Assembly: GCA_003153125.1 (NCBI GenBank)
Contig: PLWW01000070.1
Location: forward strand, 1-42,644
Origin: Candidatus Dormiibacterota bacterium
GTDB lineage: Bacteria; Chloroflexota; Dormibacteria; Aeolococcales; Aeolococcaceae
Direction of reading: 5' to 3'
Length of the DNA stretch: 42,644 bases
Part shown: piece after piece, positions 1-7,278 of the stretch
Numbering within the stretch: position 1 is the first letter of the stretch
Layout: the number at the start of each line of letters is the position of its first letter
Notes under the pieces: model-generated
Database searches by the model: none
What the model saw: only the letters and a program-made list of their open reading frames with translations
Told to the model about the DNA's origin: nothing
Program-made: the position numbers and the translations under genes

Positions 1-424
1 CTAGTTGGTCGTGTCGAAAGCATCCGGCAAAAGCGGCCAACCTGGGTGCGGCACCAGCGTCGATCGCCCTCGAGCACTCCGGGCATGGTGTGTCGACCGT
101 GAAGTCTCTTGTGCCCCGGCGAAGCCAACAGCGAGCTTGAGTCGGTCGCCCTACGCGCCGACCAGCCCCGCGGCGTCCGCCCCCGGACCGCGTGCCTGCG
201 CCAGATGCGTCACGTGACCAACTCTGGCGTCGATTCAACACCTTGGGTTGCTCGATGAGCCGGCCGCGGCCGGCATCCTCGAAAGCGTCGCGCTCGGGCG
301 CCGGGAGCGGCACCGCTGAGGGGAGTCGGCGCTCGCGGCAAGGGCGAGCCGCGGCATGCTAGAGCCGGCACGCGGTGTGGTGCCGCCACCAGTCTTCGAC
401 TGTGGGGAGCGGGCACTGGATCCC
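1..424. other. No recognisable gene
   Basis: Open frames here have no recognisable domain, no convincing ribosome binding site and the composition of chance frames in GC-rich DNA. A plus-strand frame ending near 319 with an Ala/Glu-rich tail could be the end of a decayed gene, but I cannot assign it. Confidence 0.4.
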
Positions 425-562
425 ATGAGCTTCTCGTCGACAGATGCCGCCCAACTGGCGCAGTCGTTGCCCGACGGGGTCCTCGTCCTCGATGAGGATG
501 GCACGATCCGTTTTACCCGCCGGCGCCTCGCCGACTTGACCGGCTACACCGAGGGAGCACCG
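425..562 (+). pseudogene. Truncated PAS-domain sensor (N-terminus only)
   Basis: From the ATG at 425 the frame gives a typical PAS start: a short leader, then LPDGVLVLDEDGTIRFT and LTGYTEG, which is the first half of a PAS fold (helix/strand A-B and the GYT turn). After about 45 residues the similarity stops abruptly and the frame runs into antisense IS3 orfA sequence, ending at 622. PAS domains of this type usually open sensor histidine kinases or diguanylate cyclases. No kinase part follows. I infer that an IS3-type insertion or a deletion next to it cut the gene. The family is clear; the original full protein is not. Confidence 0.6.
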
Positions 563-641
563 TCTCGCGAACCATGCGCAAGGCCCGCTCGCGCAACTCA
601 GCCGGGTACCGCCTTTGCGTAGGCCTACTCGTGTTGGCCAT
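558..641 (-). mobile_element. IS3-family orfA N-terminal remnant
   Basis: On the minus strand an ATG at 641 opens a frame reading MANTSRPTQRRYPAELRERA then LRMVRETV, the characteristic N-terminus of IS3-family OrfA (helix-turn-helix; RRYPxELRERAxRMVRE). It stops matching after 28 residues at about 558, exactly where the PAS gene fragment of the opposite strand begins to be recognisable. Only this stub of the element is visible; no orfB or DDE domain follows. Sequence between 642 and 790 may be the non-coding end of the same element, but I found no clear terminal inverted repeat. Confidence 0.6.
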
Positions 642-790
642 GTTCTCCATCCTCCCACTCACGCCAGACGCGGCGCACCGTGGTCGGACCGACGCCGATG
701 TGCTGGACAACCGTCATCGAGGTCGAGAGGTGGGACCGGATGATTGGCCAGGCGGTGCGCTGATACGCAAGTTATTTCAGGAAGGCGGCA

Positions 791-1183
791 CTAGCCCCGC
801 TTTCGAGGACGCCCGTAGCGCCGTACCAGCCGTCGCAACTGCAGCATGCGCGCGCCACCTAGCAGGAACACGATCAAACCGCCGAACAGCGCCGCTATGA
901 GGAGGTCGAGTCCCAGTGGGATCGTCCACTTGACGCTGAAGAAAGTAGTGCTCGCGGCCGACAGATTCTGAAGGACGAACACCAGCACGACTATGAGCAG
1001 CAGCATGCTGAACCCCAGCGCCCACCAGACGACGCCCGTGCGTGTGTTCGGCACGGTTGGCTGCGATGGCATCCCACTCGGTTCAGGGGCCTCAGTGGGC
1101 GCCGGGGTCGGGTCGACCTGCAGCCGGAGCGCTTTGTCGGGTTGACCACCGGACGGCGGCGGAGTGCCCGATGTTTGGCTCAC
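791..1183 (-). CDS. LapA-domain (DUF1049) membrane protein
   Basis: A 130-residue protein with a proline-rich, disordered N-terminus (1-48) followed by two membrane segments (about 51-72 and 89-109) and a basic C-terminal tail (RRLVRRYGRPRKRG). The pattern FVLQN after helix 1, a short extracytoplasmic stretch with FFSVKW, then IPLGLDLLIAALFGG is that of the lipopolysaccharide assembly protein A (LapA/DUF1049) family, which in Gram-positive-type bacteria has no known substrate. Its start codon overlaps the stop of the upstream phosphoribosyltransferase by 4 nt, so it is the last gene of a three-gene leftward operon. Confidence 0.8.
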   Translation of the reverse strand: MSQTSGTPPPSGGQPDKALRLQVDPTPAPTEAPEPSGMPSQPTVPNTRTGVVWWALGFSMLLLIVVLVFVLQNLSAASTTFFSVKWTIPLGLDLLIAALFGGLIVFLLGGARMLQLRRLVRRYGRPRKRG

Positions 1184-1863
1184 GCCCGCAGCGCTCCTTC
1201 GCTGCGCGCGCCAGCCTGAAGCAGCGACGCCACCTCGTCATCGGTGGTCTGTTCGAAGTCGTCGTACCATTCGCCGACCGCCAGGAACCGGACGGGGGTG
1301 ATCAGGCTCACCACCTCGTCGGCCTGTGCAGCCAGCCGGGCCGCCGTCTCGGGGGGGGCTACCGGGACAGCCACCACGACTCGGCGGGCCCCGCGGGCCC
1401 GAGCAACGTTGACGGCGACCCGGGCCGTGCTACCCGTGGCCAGGCCGTCATCGACGATCAGCACCGTCCGGGCGGCCAGCGAGAGGGGAGCTCGGTCACC
1501 CCGGTACCGTCGAACCCGCCGGACCAGCTCGGCCCGTTCGCGTGCCTCCACCGCGGCGATGTCTGCGTCGGTAATCCTGGCCCGGCGGACCATGTCAGCG
1601 TCGAGCACTCGTACGCCACCCTCCCCGATTGCACCGAATCCCAGCTCTGGCTGCAACGGAAGGCCGAGCTTGCGCACCAGCAGGACGTCGAACGGGGCGT
1701 CGAGCGCCCGGGCCACTTCCGCCGCGACCGGTACACCGCCTCTCGGGAGTCCCAGCACGACCGGCTGCTCCGCACCCAGAGCAGCCAAGCGCTCCCCAAG
1801 TATTCGACCTGCCTCGCGACGGTCCCGGAACCTGCTGATGACACGCTCGCTCGAGAGGACCAT
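1180..1863 (-). CDS. Phosphoribosyltransferase domain protein
   Basis: This 227-residue protein is a type I phosphoribosyltransferase of the group annotated as predicted phosphoribosyltransferase. The PRPP-binding loop is VLIVDDGLATGST (residues 134-146) and the conserved LGLPRGGVPVAAEVA and DVLLVRKLG stretches lie at 37-66. The substrate base is unknown. It lies 3 nt after an erythromycin-esterase-like gene and overlaps LapA by 4 nt. In M. tuberculosis the same two domains are fused in Rv2030c, a DosR-regulon protein; here they are separate but adjacent genes. A role in nucleotide or NAD salvage under stress is an inference from that parallel. Confidence 0.88.
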   Translation of the reverse strand: MVLSSERVISRFRDRREAGRILGERLAALGAEQPVVLGLPRGGVPVAAEVARALDAPFDVLLVRKLGLPLQPELGFGAIGEGGVRVLDADMVRRARITDADIAAVEARERAELVRRVRRYRGDRAPLSLAARTVLIVDDGLATGSTARVAVNVARARGARRVVVAVPVAPPETAARLAAQADEVVSLITPVRFLAVGEWYDDFEQTTDDEVASLLQAGARSEGALRA

Positions 1864-1866
1864 GGC

Positions 1867-3213
1867 TCACAGCCCCGTCGGGAAGGTCTCGGGAGGCTCG
1901 CCCCGGTCCCACAGCGGTGTGAGCTCCAGTGGCTCGAGTGCCCTCGTGCGGTCCAGGTGGATCATGGCATCGAACTGCGTGGCCAAGTGTGCTTCAAAAT
2001 AGTGGCTCTGCAATTCAGTTTCGGGCCGGTAGATAACGCCGATAGCCCTCTCAAGGCGCGGTCGCAAGAACGCCTCTTCGGTGGCCAGACCGCCCGTGGG
2101 CACCCAGTATTGGGGGACCGCGACGGCGTGCAGAATCGACTCGTAGCTGCCCGGCCGGCCCGGGCGAACGTGCTTGCGTTCGGTCGGTCCACCCCACTCG
2201 GATGCTGCGGTGACCCGTCCGGCGTAGGTACTGAACCCGATCAGCATCACCTCGCCGCCATAGCTCTGGCGAGCCAGCTGGCCAATGTTGAGCTCCCCGC
2301 GAGCGCCCATCGAAGTCGCCCGGGCATCACCCACGTGGGAGTTGTGCGCCCACACGACGACCTTGGTTCGCGCTGATCGGCCATCGAGATGCGCGACCAG
2401 CGCATCGAGGGTGCCGGCCATATGACGGTCGCGGAGGTTCCACGACGAGACCTCGGCACGATACATCTGGTGGTAGTACTCCTCGGCATCAAGTACGAGT
2501 CGGGCATTCTGCTCGGCGTAGAACTGCTCGTCCTCCGCCACCGAGCCGTCACGGCGCAGGTAGGACTCCGAGCGGTGCCGCAGCTCGAGGAGCTGGGTGA
2601 CGACCTCGTCCTCGCACGGGTCGGCAATCCCGGCGGCCAACGCGTACCCGTACGCCTGGCCGTCGGCACCGACGTGATCGAAGCACGAGTACCGTTCACG
2701 GGCCCGGCGGGCCCCGTCCGGATCGACCCGCTCGAGGTACTCGACCACCGCCTCGATGGATGCTCGCATGCTGTAGAGATCGAGACCGTAAAAGCGGGCC
2801 TTCCTGGCCGGATGCGCCTGGTCGTCGTTTCGGGCCCGAAGCCACTGGACGAACGCCAGCACGTCCCGATTCCGCCACATCCACGTCGGGAAGCGGCGGA
2901 AGCCGAGCAAGGCCGCGTCCGCGTCGGCATCGTCGGACATCCCCACGACGTACCGGTTTACCCGGTATGCATCGGGCCAATCGCCCTCCACCGCGACCAC
3001 GGTGAACCCGAGCTCGTCAATGAGCCGCCGAGTGATCCGCGCCCGCTCTCGAAAGAACTCGTGCGTGCCGTGCGACGCCTCGCCGATGAGCACGAACCGG
3101 CGATCACCGATCAGGCCGAGGAGGCTGTCGTAATCGTTGGGGGCCCCCGTCACCGGCCGGGCGAGCCGGGTGAGCGTGTTGACGGATCGGTCGGTTGAGA
3201 GGGCGGACTGCAT
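1867..3213 (-). CDS. Erythromycin esterase-like protein
   Basis: A 448-residue member of the EreA/EreB-like family. Visible motifs are LIGEASHGTHEFF (43-54, containing the Glu45 and His48 that correspond to the catalytic Glu/His of EreB), VEGDWPDAYRVNRYV (75-89), SSWNLRDRHM (256-265) and VVWAHNSHVGDA (286-297, His290/His293). All key residues of the family are present, so it is probably an active hydrolase, but most chromosomal members are not proven macrolide esterases and their substrate is unknown. It is first in an operon with a phosphoribosyltransferase and LapA. A weak DosR-box-like sequence (3249-3262) lies about 36 bases upstream of the start. Confidence 0.88.
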   Translation of the reverse strand: MQSALSTDRSVNTLTRLARPVTGAPNDYDSLLGLIGDRRFVLIGEASHGTHEFFRERARITRRLIDELGFTVVAVEGDWPDAYRVNRYVVGMSDDADADAALLGFRRFPTWMWRNRDVLAFVQWLRARNDDQAHPARKARFYGLDLYSMRASIEAVVEYLERVDPDGARRARERYSCFDHVGADGQAYGYALAAGIADPCEDEVVTQLLELRHRSESYLRRDGSVAEDEQFYAEQNARLVLDAEEYYHQMYRAEVSSWNLRDRHMAGTLDALVAHLDGRSARTKVVVWAHNSHVGDARATSMGARGELNIGQLARQSYGGEVMLIGFSTYAGRVTAASEWGGPTERKHVRPGRPGSYESILHAVAVPQYWVPTGGLATEEAFLRPRLERAIGVIYRPETELQSHYFEAHLATQFDAMIHLDRTRALEPLELTPLWDRGEPPETFPTGL

Positions 3214-3375
3214 GATCCCAGACTCGCTGGAATCCGCACGGACAGCCAGGGTCGAAGGTCACCCACCCTGCGGGTACCGCCTGACACGGTCCGCTATCGA
3301 TTCGACTGGAAGCCGCCCGCGGGCCTCGCAGAGAGCGATAAATTAGATTAGAAGTAGATTGGCGCGGTTCATTCG

Positions 3376-3391
3376 GGGCCTAAGTGGGCCC
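3376..3391. promoter_or_regulatory. Inverted repeat GGGCC-N6-GGCCC in divergent promoter region
   Basis: GGGCC (3376-3380) and GGCCC (3387-3391) form an inverted repeat around TAAGTG. The left side, read from 3372 as TTCGGGGCCTAAGT, resembles the left half of the mycobacterial DosR box, while the right side does not. It is 188 bases upstream of usp, so it may be a second, distal operator or chance in GC-rich DNA. Confidence 0.25.
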
Positions 3392-3499
3392 TGGGGGCAC
3401 GGCCTCGCCCGATCGTTGTGTCTGGTGCACAGATGGCGCCACGTGACTAGCCCTGACGACGATCCAACTGGCACCGGGGTCACCTGGCCGGTGGTAACG

Positions 3500-3513
3500 A
3501 GGACCAAGGACCC
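3500..3513. promoter_or_regulatory. DosR-box-like palindrome upstream of usp
   Basis: AGGACCAAGGACCC matches 10 of 14 positions of the DosR core GGGACTWWAGTCCC. Its right edge is 66 bases before the usp start codon, close to the spacing of the similar sites before hsp20 (62) and the CBS gene (55). The equal spacing before three stress genes is the main reason to take it seriously. Confidence 0.35.
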
Positions 3514-3578
3514 TAGCGGGCAAGTGGCAGTGCCCGTGATCCTGTTGCCATCAGAGGCGACCTATCGGAGGCAAACTC

Positions 3579-4100
3579 ATGGTCATCAAGCGGATCCTCG
3601 TGGCAACCGACGGGTCGGCGACCGCACAGGACGCGGTCGCTTGGGCAGCCGACCTTGCCGCGCCGCTGGGCGCCGAGGTCGTGTTGGTATCGGTGATCGA
3701 TTTCGCCAACCTCGGTCTCAGTGCCGGTTTCGGCTTCCCCATTCTTGAGGAGACCCAGATGCGCGTGCTCCTCAACCAGGAGTTGAACGGCGCGTGGTCG
3801 GAGCGGCTTCGCGAGGCTCAGGTCAATTTCCGCACGCTGGTACGCGAGGGCAATCCGGCACCAGCCATCGTGCAGACGGCGGCTGACGAGGGGGCCGATC
3901 TCATCGTGATGGGCTCGCGCGGCCGTAGTGGCCTCAGTGAGCTGCTGGTTGGCAGCGTCGCCCACCACGTGACCCATCACGCGCCGACTCCAGTTGTCAT
4001 CGTACCGCCCACTGCTACAAGCCGCGCAACTCAGGCGCTGGCCAAGTCCGTGAGGCTTGAGATGCGTCCGTCGGGGCCGGTGGCCACCGCAAGGCGATAG
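3579..4100 (+). CDS. Universal stress protein (UspA family)
   Basis: A 173-residue single-domain universal stress protein. The N-terminal strand is ILVATDGS (6-13, Asp11 contacts adenine in ATP-binding members). The ATP-binding signature G-x2-G-x9-G-S is present in MGSRGRSGLSELLVGSVAHH (111-130). The protein has about 25 extra C-terminal residues rich in Arg/Ala. A strong ribosome binding site (CGGAGG, 3566-3571) precedes the ATG. ATP-binding Usp proteins such as Rv2623 act in dormancy and growth arrest; that role here is inferred. It is transcribed alone, divergently from the erythromycin-esterase-like operon. Confidence 0.92.
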   Translation: MVIKRILVATDGSATAQDAVAWAADLAAPLGAEVVLVSVIDFANLGLSAGFGFPILEETQMRVLLNQELNGAWSERLREAQVNFRTLVREGNPAPAIVQTAADEGADLIVMGSRGRSGLSELLVGSVAHHVTHHAPTPVVIVPPTATSRATQALAKSVRLEMRPSGPVATARR

Positions 4101-4713
4101 CGGTCACGTCGTGTACGTCGTGATCTTACCGGCACAACCTCACGTTCGACGCTTCGAACGCACAGAGCGTCACGTGTCCAACCATGAACGGTGGCGACAC
4201 CCGGCAGGCTGGACCGGGAAATGCTCCTTCATCTCGCCGAGACGATAATTTCGTCTGTGACGAGGAGCTCGTATCCGTCGACTTCCTGCATGACGACCGG
4301 TCCTCGATTGTCGATGCTCCGCTCACCATGGCGATCGGCGATCGTATGGTCAAAGTGATGGCCACACGAATGGGGCTACGCATGCCGCCTCCTCGACTTG
4401 GTCGAGTACGTGACCAGCTCCAGGTAGGCTTCGGAACTGCCGAGTTGCGGCGGGCTGGCCGCCCGTCCGCTCCGGGAGGCAGTCAGTTGATCCGGCATGG
4501 TTCGGGGCAGCCCGCTCGATGCTGACTCGGAGGGCGACAACGCGGGCCAGCCTCGCTGTGGCCTGATACATGGGGCGCCCGCCGAGACACTTATGGTGGG
4601 AGCCATGGCTTGACAGCGGACCCGTCGGCCGCGTGACGACACGGTCTCGCGTCGCTATGGCGCATGCTCTGAACGTCGTGCGCGTCAATAGTTCGTACGT
4701 AGATGGTGGCAAC
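4101..4713. other. 613 bases without a recognised gene
   Basis: No frame here has a family I recognise. A minus-strand frame of about 45 codons (roughly 4246-4372) reads like real protein (DHTIADRHGE, MQEVDGYELLVTDEIIV) and ends at TGA, but lacks a start codon with a ribosome binding site. It is probably the tail of a decayed gene. Confidence 0.4.
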
Positions 4714-4995
4714 ATGGCCAAGGGGCAGGCGGCGCAGCCGATCGCGCCGGAAGACGATACGCACCGCCTCGCTCAGACAGTCCGCGAGTCCTCCATACGT
4801 GCCGCGCTCGATGGCTATGAACGTGCGGGACTCGGTGGCCTGTGCGCGGAGGGCCGCTGGGAGATGGCGATCGATGCAATGCGCGCACTGGACCTCGACG
4901 CCGTCGTCCATGGCTTTCAGCGGTATGAAGTGGGCCAAACCATCACGGCCCGTGGGGAGTTCCACGCCCGCAGAGGCACCGAAGTACGCAGGTAG
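4714..4995 (+). CDS. Small conserved-looking protein, unknown function
   Basis: Starting at the ATG at 4714 this encodes 93 residues. Residues 22-67 look well ordered: an Arg/Ala helix, then YERAGLGGLCAEGRWEMAID and AMRALDLDAVV. The GLC-x-EGRWE-x-A pattern is one I associate with small helical proteins found near stress genes in GC-rich bacteria, but I cannot name a family. The frame is open further upstream to 4570, but the earlier residues look random, so I chose the internal ATG although its ribosome binding site is weak. It has one Cys and no membrane segment. Confidence 0.5.
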   Translation: MAKGQAAQPIAPEDDTHRLAQTVRESSIRAALDGYERAGLGGLCAEGRWEMAIDAMRALDLDAVVHGFQRYEVGQTITARGEFHARRGTEVRR

Positions 4996-5331
4996 CCTCG
5001 CAGATGATCCGGCGGCCGCGCCGGTGTTCTGTGCAAGCCCGGCGGCGACCGCTGCCGGCCGCCACCGCGGAGCCTCCGAGGCTCAGCGAGTCGTGTGTTC
5101 TGCTGCGCGGAGCCGACCGGTCTCCAGCACGTAGCGGGCTCCGTCCACCGCCGGCGGCGGGGTCCGTCTAGAGACCCGCTCGGATCGCTGGCATCAACCC
5201 ACGAAGCGGTTGGGCAACTTACCGCACTTTCGGGCGTTAGGCGGGTTCGTCCAGGCGCGTCCAAGGACGTTCGCTTGGGGTGCTGATGGGGTCGGCGTGG
5301 GGGTCATGGCGGGGGTCACAAAACACCAGAA
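4996..5331. other. 336 bases without a recognised gene
   Basis: I see no protein family, tRNA or clear repeat here. The region probably includes the decayed 3' part of the universal stress gene whose first 44 codons remain at 5332-5466, but nothing of that part is recognisable. Confidence 0.4.
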
Positions 5332-5466
5332 TTACCCCAACACGGTGGAGTAGCTGGTCAGCACCGTGAGCTGTGCCTGTTGGGTGCGTGCGATGTCGAC
5401 CGCGTGCCCCAGAGCGGCCCGCGCATGAGGAGAACGGTCGTAGGCGACAAGGATCTTGGTGAACAT
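5332..5466 (-). pseudogene. Universal stress protein, first 44 codons only
   Basis: On the minus strand an ATG at 5466 opens [19 protein letters not shown] followed by a helix and [13 protein letters not shown], then a TAA stop at 5334-5332. This is a clean UspA N-terminus (strand 1, adenine-contacting Asp10, helix 1, strand 2) cut off after about one third of the domain; the ATP-loop half is absent. GAGGGGAGA before the ATG is a plausible ribosome binding site. It lies 17 bases downstream of the CBS-BON gene and would have been the next gene in that operon. Confidence 0.72.
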
Positions 5467-5483
5467 CTCCCCTCTCCTCGGTC

Positions 5484-6419
5484 TCAGGTGATGTGCAGTT
5501 CGCGGGACGGCGCCAGGTCACGATCGTCCCAGCCGTATTCGACGGCGCTGTCGACATCAACGACCCCGTCAAGGCCGCGGACGCGGTGGGCGAGAACCTC
5601 GACGTCGCTGCGCCGATCCACGGTGCCCTCGAGTCGGACGACGCCACCGTGGACCTCAACGCGAACCCTGGTGGGGTCGACCAGGAGCCATCGCGGGATC
5701 ACCCCCTCAATGATGTCGGCTCGGATCTCGGCGTCGCTCCTGCTGAAACCCGCCAGGAGATCGCGACGCGAGACGATACCGACCATCTTGTACGCCGCAT
5801 CGAGCACGACCAGACGCTTGATCTGGTGCTGCTGGAGCAGGCGGGCAGCGACGACCAAGGAAGCTCGGGAACCGACCGAAACGACCGGCGTGGTCATCAC
5901 GTCCGCCGCGTCAACGCCGTCGGCCTTGCGACGCCGCGTTGCGGACCGAGATCCCTCCGGCAGCCACCGTCGCCACGGCGGCGGCGGCGTCTCCTTCTGG
6001 AGCAGGTCCGCCTCGGAGACGACGCCGAGGAGAGCCCGCTGCTCGCCGACAACCGGAAGGGCGCTGATGCCGTGCAAGCGCATCAGACCGATCATCTGGT
6101 GGAAGGTCGCTGTCGGCGCGACCGTGACCACGTCGCGGGTCATGACGTCCTCGACCACAAGGCGGCGTGGTCGGACTGCAGTGACCGCGCCCGCGTCAGA
6201 CTCGTGGCCACTCTCACTGCGGTGGACGGCCACTCCGCCGGAGGCGTGAGTGGTCATCGGATGTTGCGATTCAGACGAAGCGTGACGCATTAGGAGGTCC
6301 GTGCCGCAGATGGTGGTTGCGTCGACCCGGACTATTGCGTCCGTGTCCGCGGAGCTCTCCAGCCTCGGGACATCCTCCCAAGCCTTCTGCCCGGGTTCGT
6401 GATGGACGAGTGCCTTCAT
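5484..6419 (-). CDS. CBS-pair/BON protein with in-frame alcohol dehydrogenase N-terminus
   Basis: Residues 1-42 are the start of a zinc-dependent alcohol dehydrogenase ([18 protein letters not shown], then [16 protein letters not shown], including the first zinc Cys). The frame then passes without a stop into a different protein: CBS motif 1 (about 88-143), CBS motif 2 (about 172-225, KRLVVLD and [10 protein letters not shown]) and a BON domain (about 231-294). CBS-BON proteins are thought to sense adenylates. The alternative CBS start codons (ATG at 6290 or 6257) have no good ribosome binding site on this strand, while the dehydrogenase start has GGGAG 8 bases upstream, so the fused start at 6419 is probably used. 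No zinc-dehydrogenase catalytic core remains. Its closest functional parallels are Hrp1-like CBS proteins of the DosR regulon. Confidence 0.8.
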   Translation of the reverse strand: MKALVHHEPGQKAWEDVPRLESSADTDAIVRVDATTICGTDLLMRHASSESQHPMTTHASGGVAVHRSESGHESDAGAVTAVRPRRLVVEDVMTRDVVTVAPTATFHQMIGLMRLHGISALPVVGEQRALLGVVSEADLLQKETPPPPWRRWLPEGSRSATRRRKADGVDAADVMTTPVVSVGSRASLVVAARLLQQHQIKRLVVLDAAYKMVGIVSRRDLLAGFSRSDAEIRADIIEGVIPRWLLVDPTRVRVEVHGGVVRLEGTVDRRSDVEVLAHRVRGLDGVVDVDSAVEYGWDDRDLAPSRELHIT

Positions 6420-6473
6420 GATGGGTTCTCCCTATTCGAAAGTGAGTGTGGCGGTACCGTGACGCACACGCCA

Positions 6474-6487
6474 GGGTCCTTTGTCAC
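6474..6487. promoter_or_regulatory. DosR-box-like sequence upstream of the fused dehydrogenase/CBS gene
   Basis: GGGTCCTTTGTCAC matches 10 of 14 positions of GGGACTWWAGTCCC. Its near edge is 55 bases from the start at 6419, in the gap between this gene and the DoxX remnant. Single-site support is weak; its value lies in the matching spacing at usp and hsp20. Confidence 0.3.
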
Positions 6488-6558
6488 CGATGCCGGTGAC
6501 GGTCACATCCGTCACCGGCAGGTTTAGGGGCCGCTCTACGGGCTCGAGGCGGCCCAGC

Positions 6559-6825
6559 TCAGCTGAGCCACGCGAAGCGACGGACCGGAGGGGTCCCCAT
6601 CCAGCACTTGCCGAGGCCGAGGGTGTTGCCGGCTCCCCCCAGGGCGATGCCGAGGAGGACGAGGGCGTACACGATGTGGTTGTCCATGAAGATGTCATCC
6701 TGGGGTCGCAGTGAGGCGCTCCACATCAGCACCACCATGATGGCTCCGGTGACCGCGGCGATCCGCATCCCGATACCGAGCAGTAGGGCCACGCCGATGC
6801 CGAGCAGGCCGATCATGCCCGTCAC
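6559..6825 (-). pseudogene. DoxX-family membrane protein, C-terminal half
   Basis: The minus-strand frame gives LLGIGVALLLGIGMRIAAVT, a further hydrophobic segment ending in LMWSASL, then FMDNHIVYALVLLGIALGGA and GNTLGLGKCW, ending VRRFAWLS. This is the second half (last two or three membrane helices) of a DoxX protein, whose full length is about 150-180 residues; the first half is missing. A GTG at 6825 overlaps the stop of a hemerythrin-like fragment (GTGA), so an 88-residue product could still be made. The join with an unrelated fragment points to deletion rather than a natural start. DoxX proteins act in membrane redox complexes. Confidence 0.6.
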
Positions 6826-7010
6826 TCATGACCCCGGTGAACGGAGTGCTCTCGGAGCTGTGCACGAATCGCTGCACGAACCGTCGGACTCAACTGATTT
6901 AGGACTGGCGTGTAGAGCCGCTCCTCCTTCTCGACGTGAAGCCGTGTCACTGCCTCGAGCGCGAAGAGCACGCCTTGGAGTTTGGCCGCCTTTTTCGGAG
7001 AGCGCCGTTC
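6822..7010 (-). pseudogene. Hemerythrin-like domain, C-terminal fragment
   Basis: Below the length of an ordinary gene, a minus-strand frame reads KAAKLQGVLFALEAVTRLHV then EKEERLYTPVLNQLSPTVRA and AIRAQLREHS, stopping at 6822. The LHVEKEERLYTPVL stretch is the typical metal-binding helix of bacterial hemerythrin HHE domains (His plus Glu of H-x3-E). The frame is closed by a TGA at 7013-7011 and has no ATG, so the first three helices are lost. It sits between a histidine phosphatase remnant and a DoxX remnant. Confidence 0.5.
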
Positions 7011-7038
7011 TCAGCCCCGTTTGGCTTGCCTCGTCGCA

Positions 7039-7278
7039 CGGTACAGTGCCGGCCACCCGCAGCGCGGCCCGCGCCGTCTATTCGGCGCGCCCGTACGGCG
7101 AGCAGAGGACCACATCGGGTCGCTCAGATTCGCCGGTCCGACGGAGCCGCTTCCCCAGGGCGGCCGCCTGCTCCTCGCCACAATCGGAGAGGCCGACGTC
7201 CATGCCGCGTGCGGGGATGTCGATGGAGTCGAGGTGGCCCGCCTCCCAGGGCGACTGCGGCCAGCGTTGATCAGTCAA
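7039..7278 (-). pseudogene. Histidine phosphatase (phosphoglycerate mutase-like) remnant with nonsense codon
   Basis: The minus-strand frame reads IDIPARGMDVGLSDCGEEQA, then AALGKRLRR and RPDVVLCSPYGRAE, a TAG stop (7080-7078), and continues TARAALRVAG in the same frame. In intact proteins the SPYxRAxQTA stretch is continuous, so TAG has most likely replaced a CAG Gln codon. The N-terminal RHG motif with the catalytic His is missing, as is everything after about position 80. The TTG at 7278 overlaps the pncB stop (TTGA), showing it was once coupled to pncB. Confidence 0.6.

Larger units (their letters stand above)
3214..3578. other. Divergent intergenic region, erythromycin-esterase-like gene / usp
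   Basis: This 365-base region separates two divergent stress genes. It holds an unusually AT-rich stretch for this window (about 3338-3360), which may supply the promoter core, an inverted repeat at 3376-3391 and a DosR-box-like palindrome at 3500-3513. No convincing gene is seen in it. Confidence 0.6.

Noticed and set aside
1042-2376. 444-codon plus-strand frame across the phosphoribosyltransferase and erythromycin-esterase-like genes
   Set aside because: Antisense to two well-conserved genes and without any recognisable domain.
6695-6877. Frame reading FVHSSESTPFTGVM as the upstream part of DoxX with a single-base frameshift
   Set aside because: Tempting because it resembles the DoxX loop, but the alternative frame gives a clear hemerythrin helix over the same bases, and the frame closes 5 codons earlier. 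I favour hemerythrin but cannot fully exclude DoxX.
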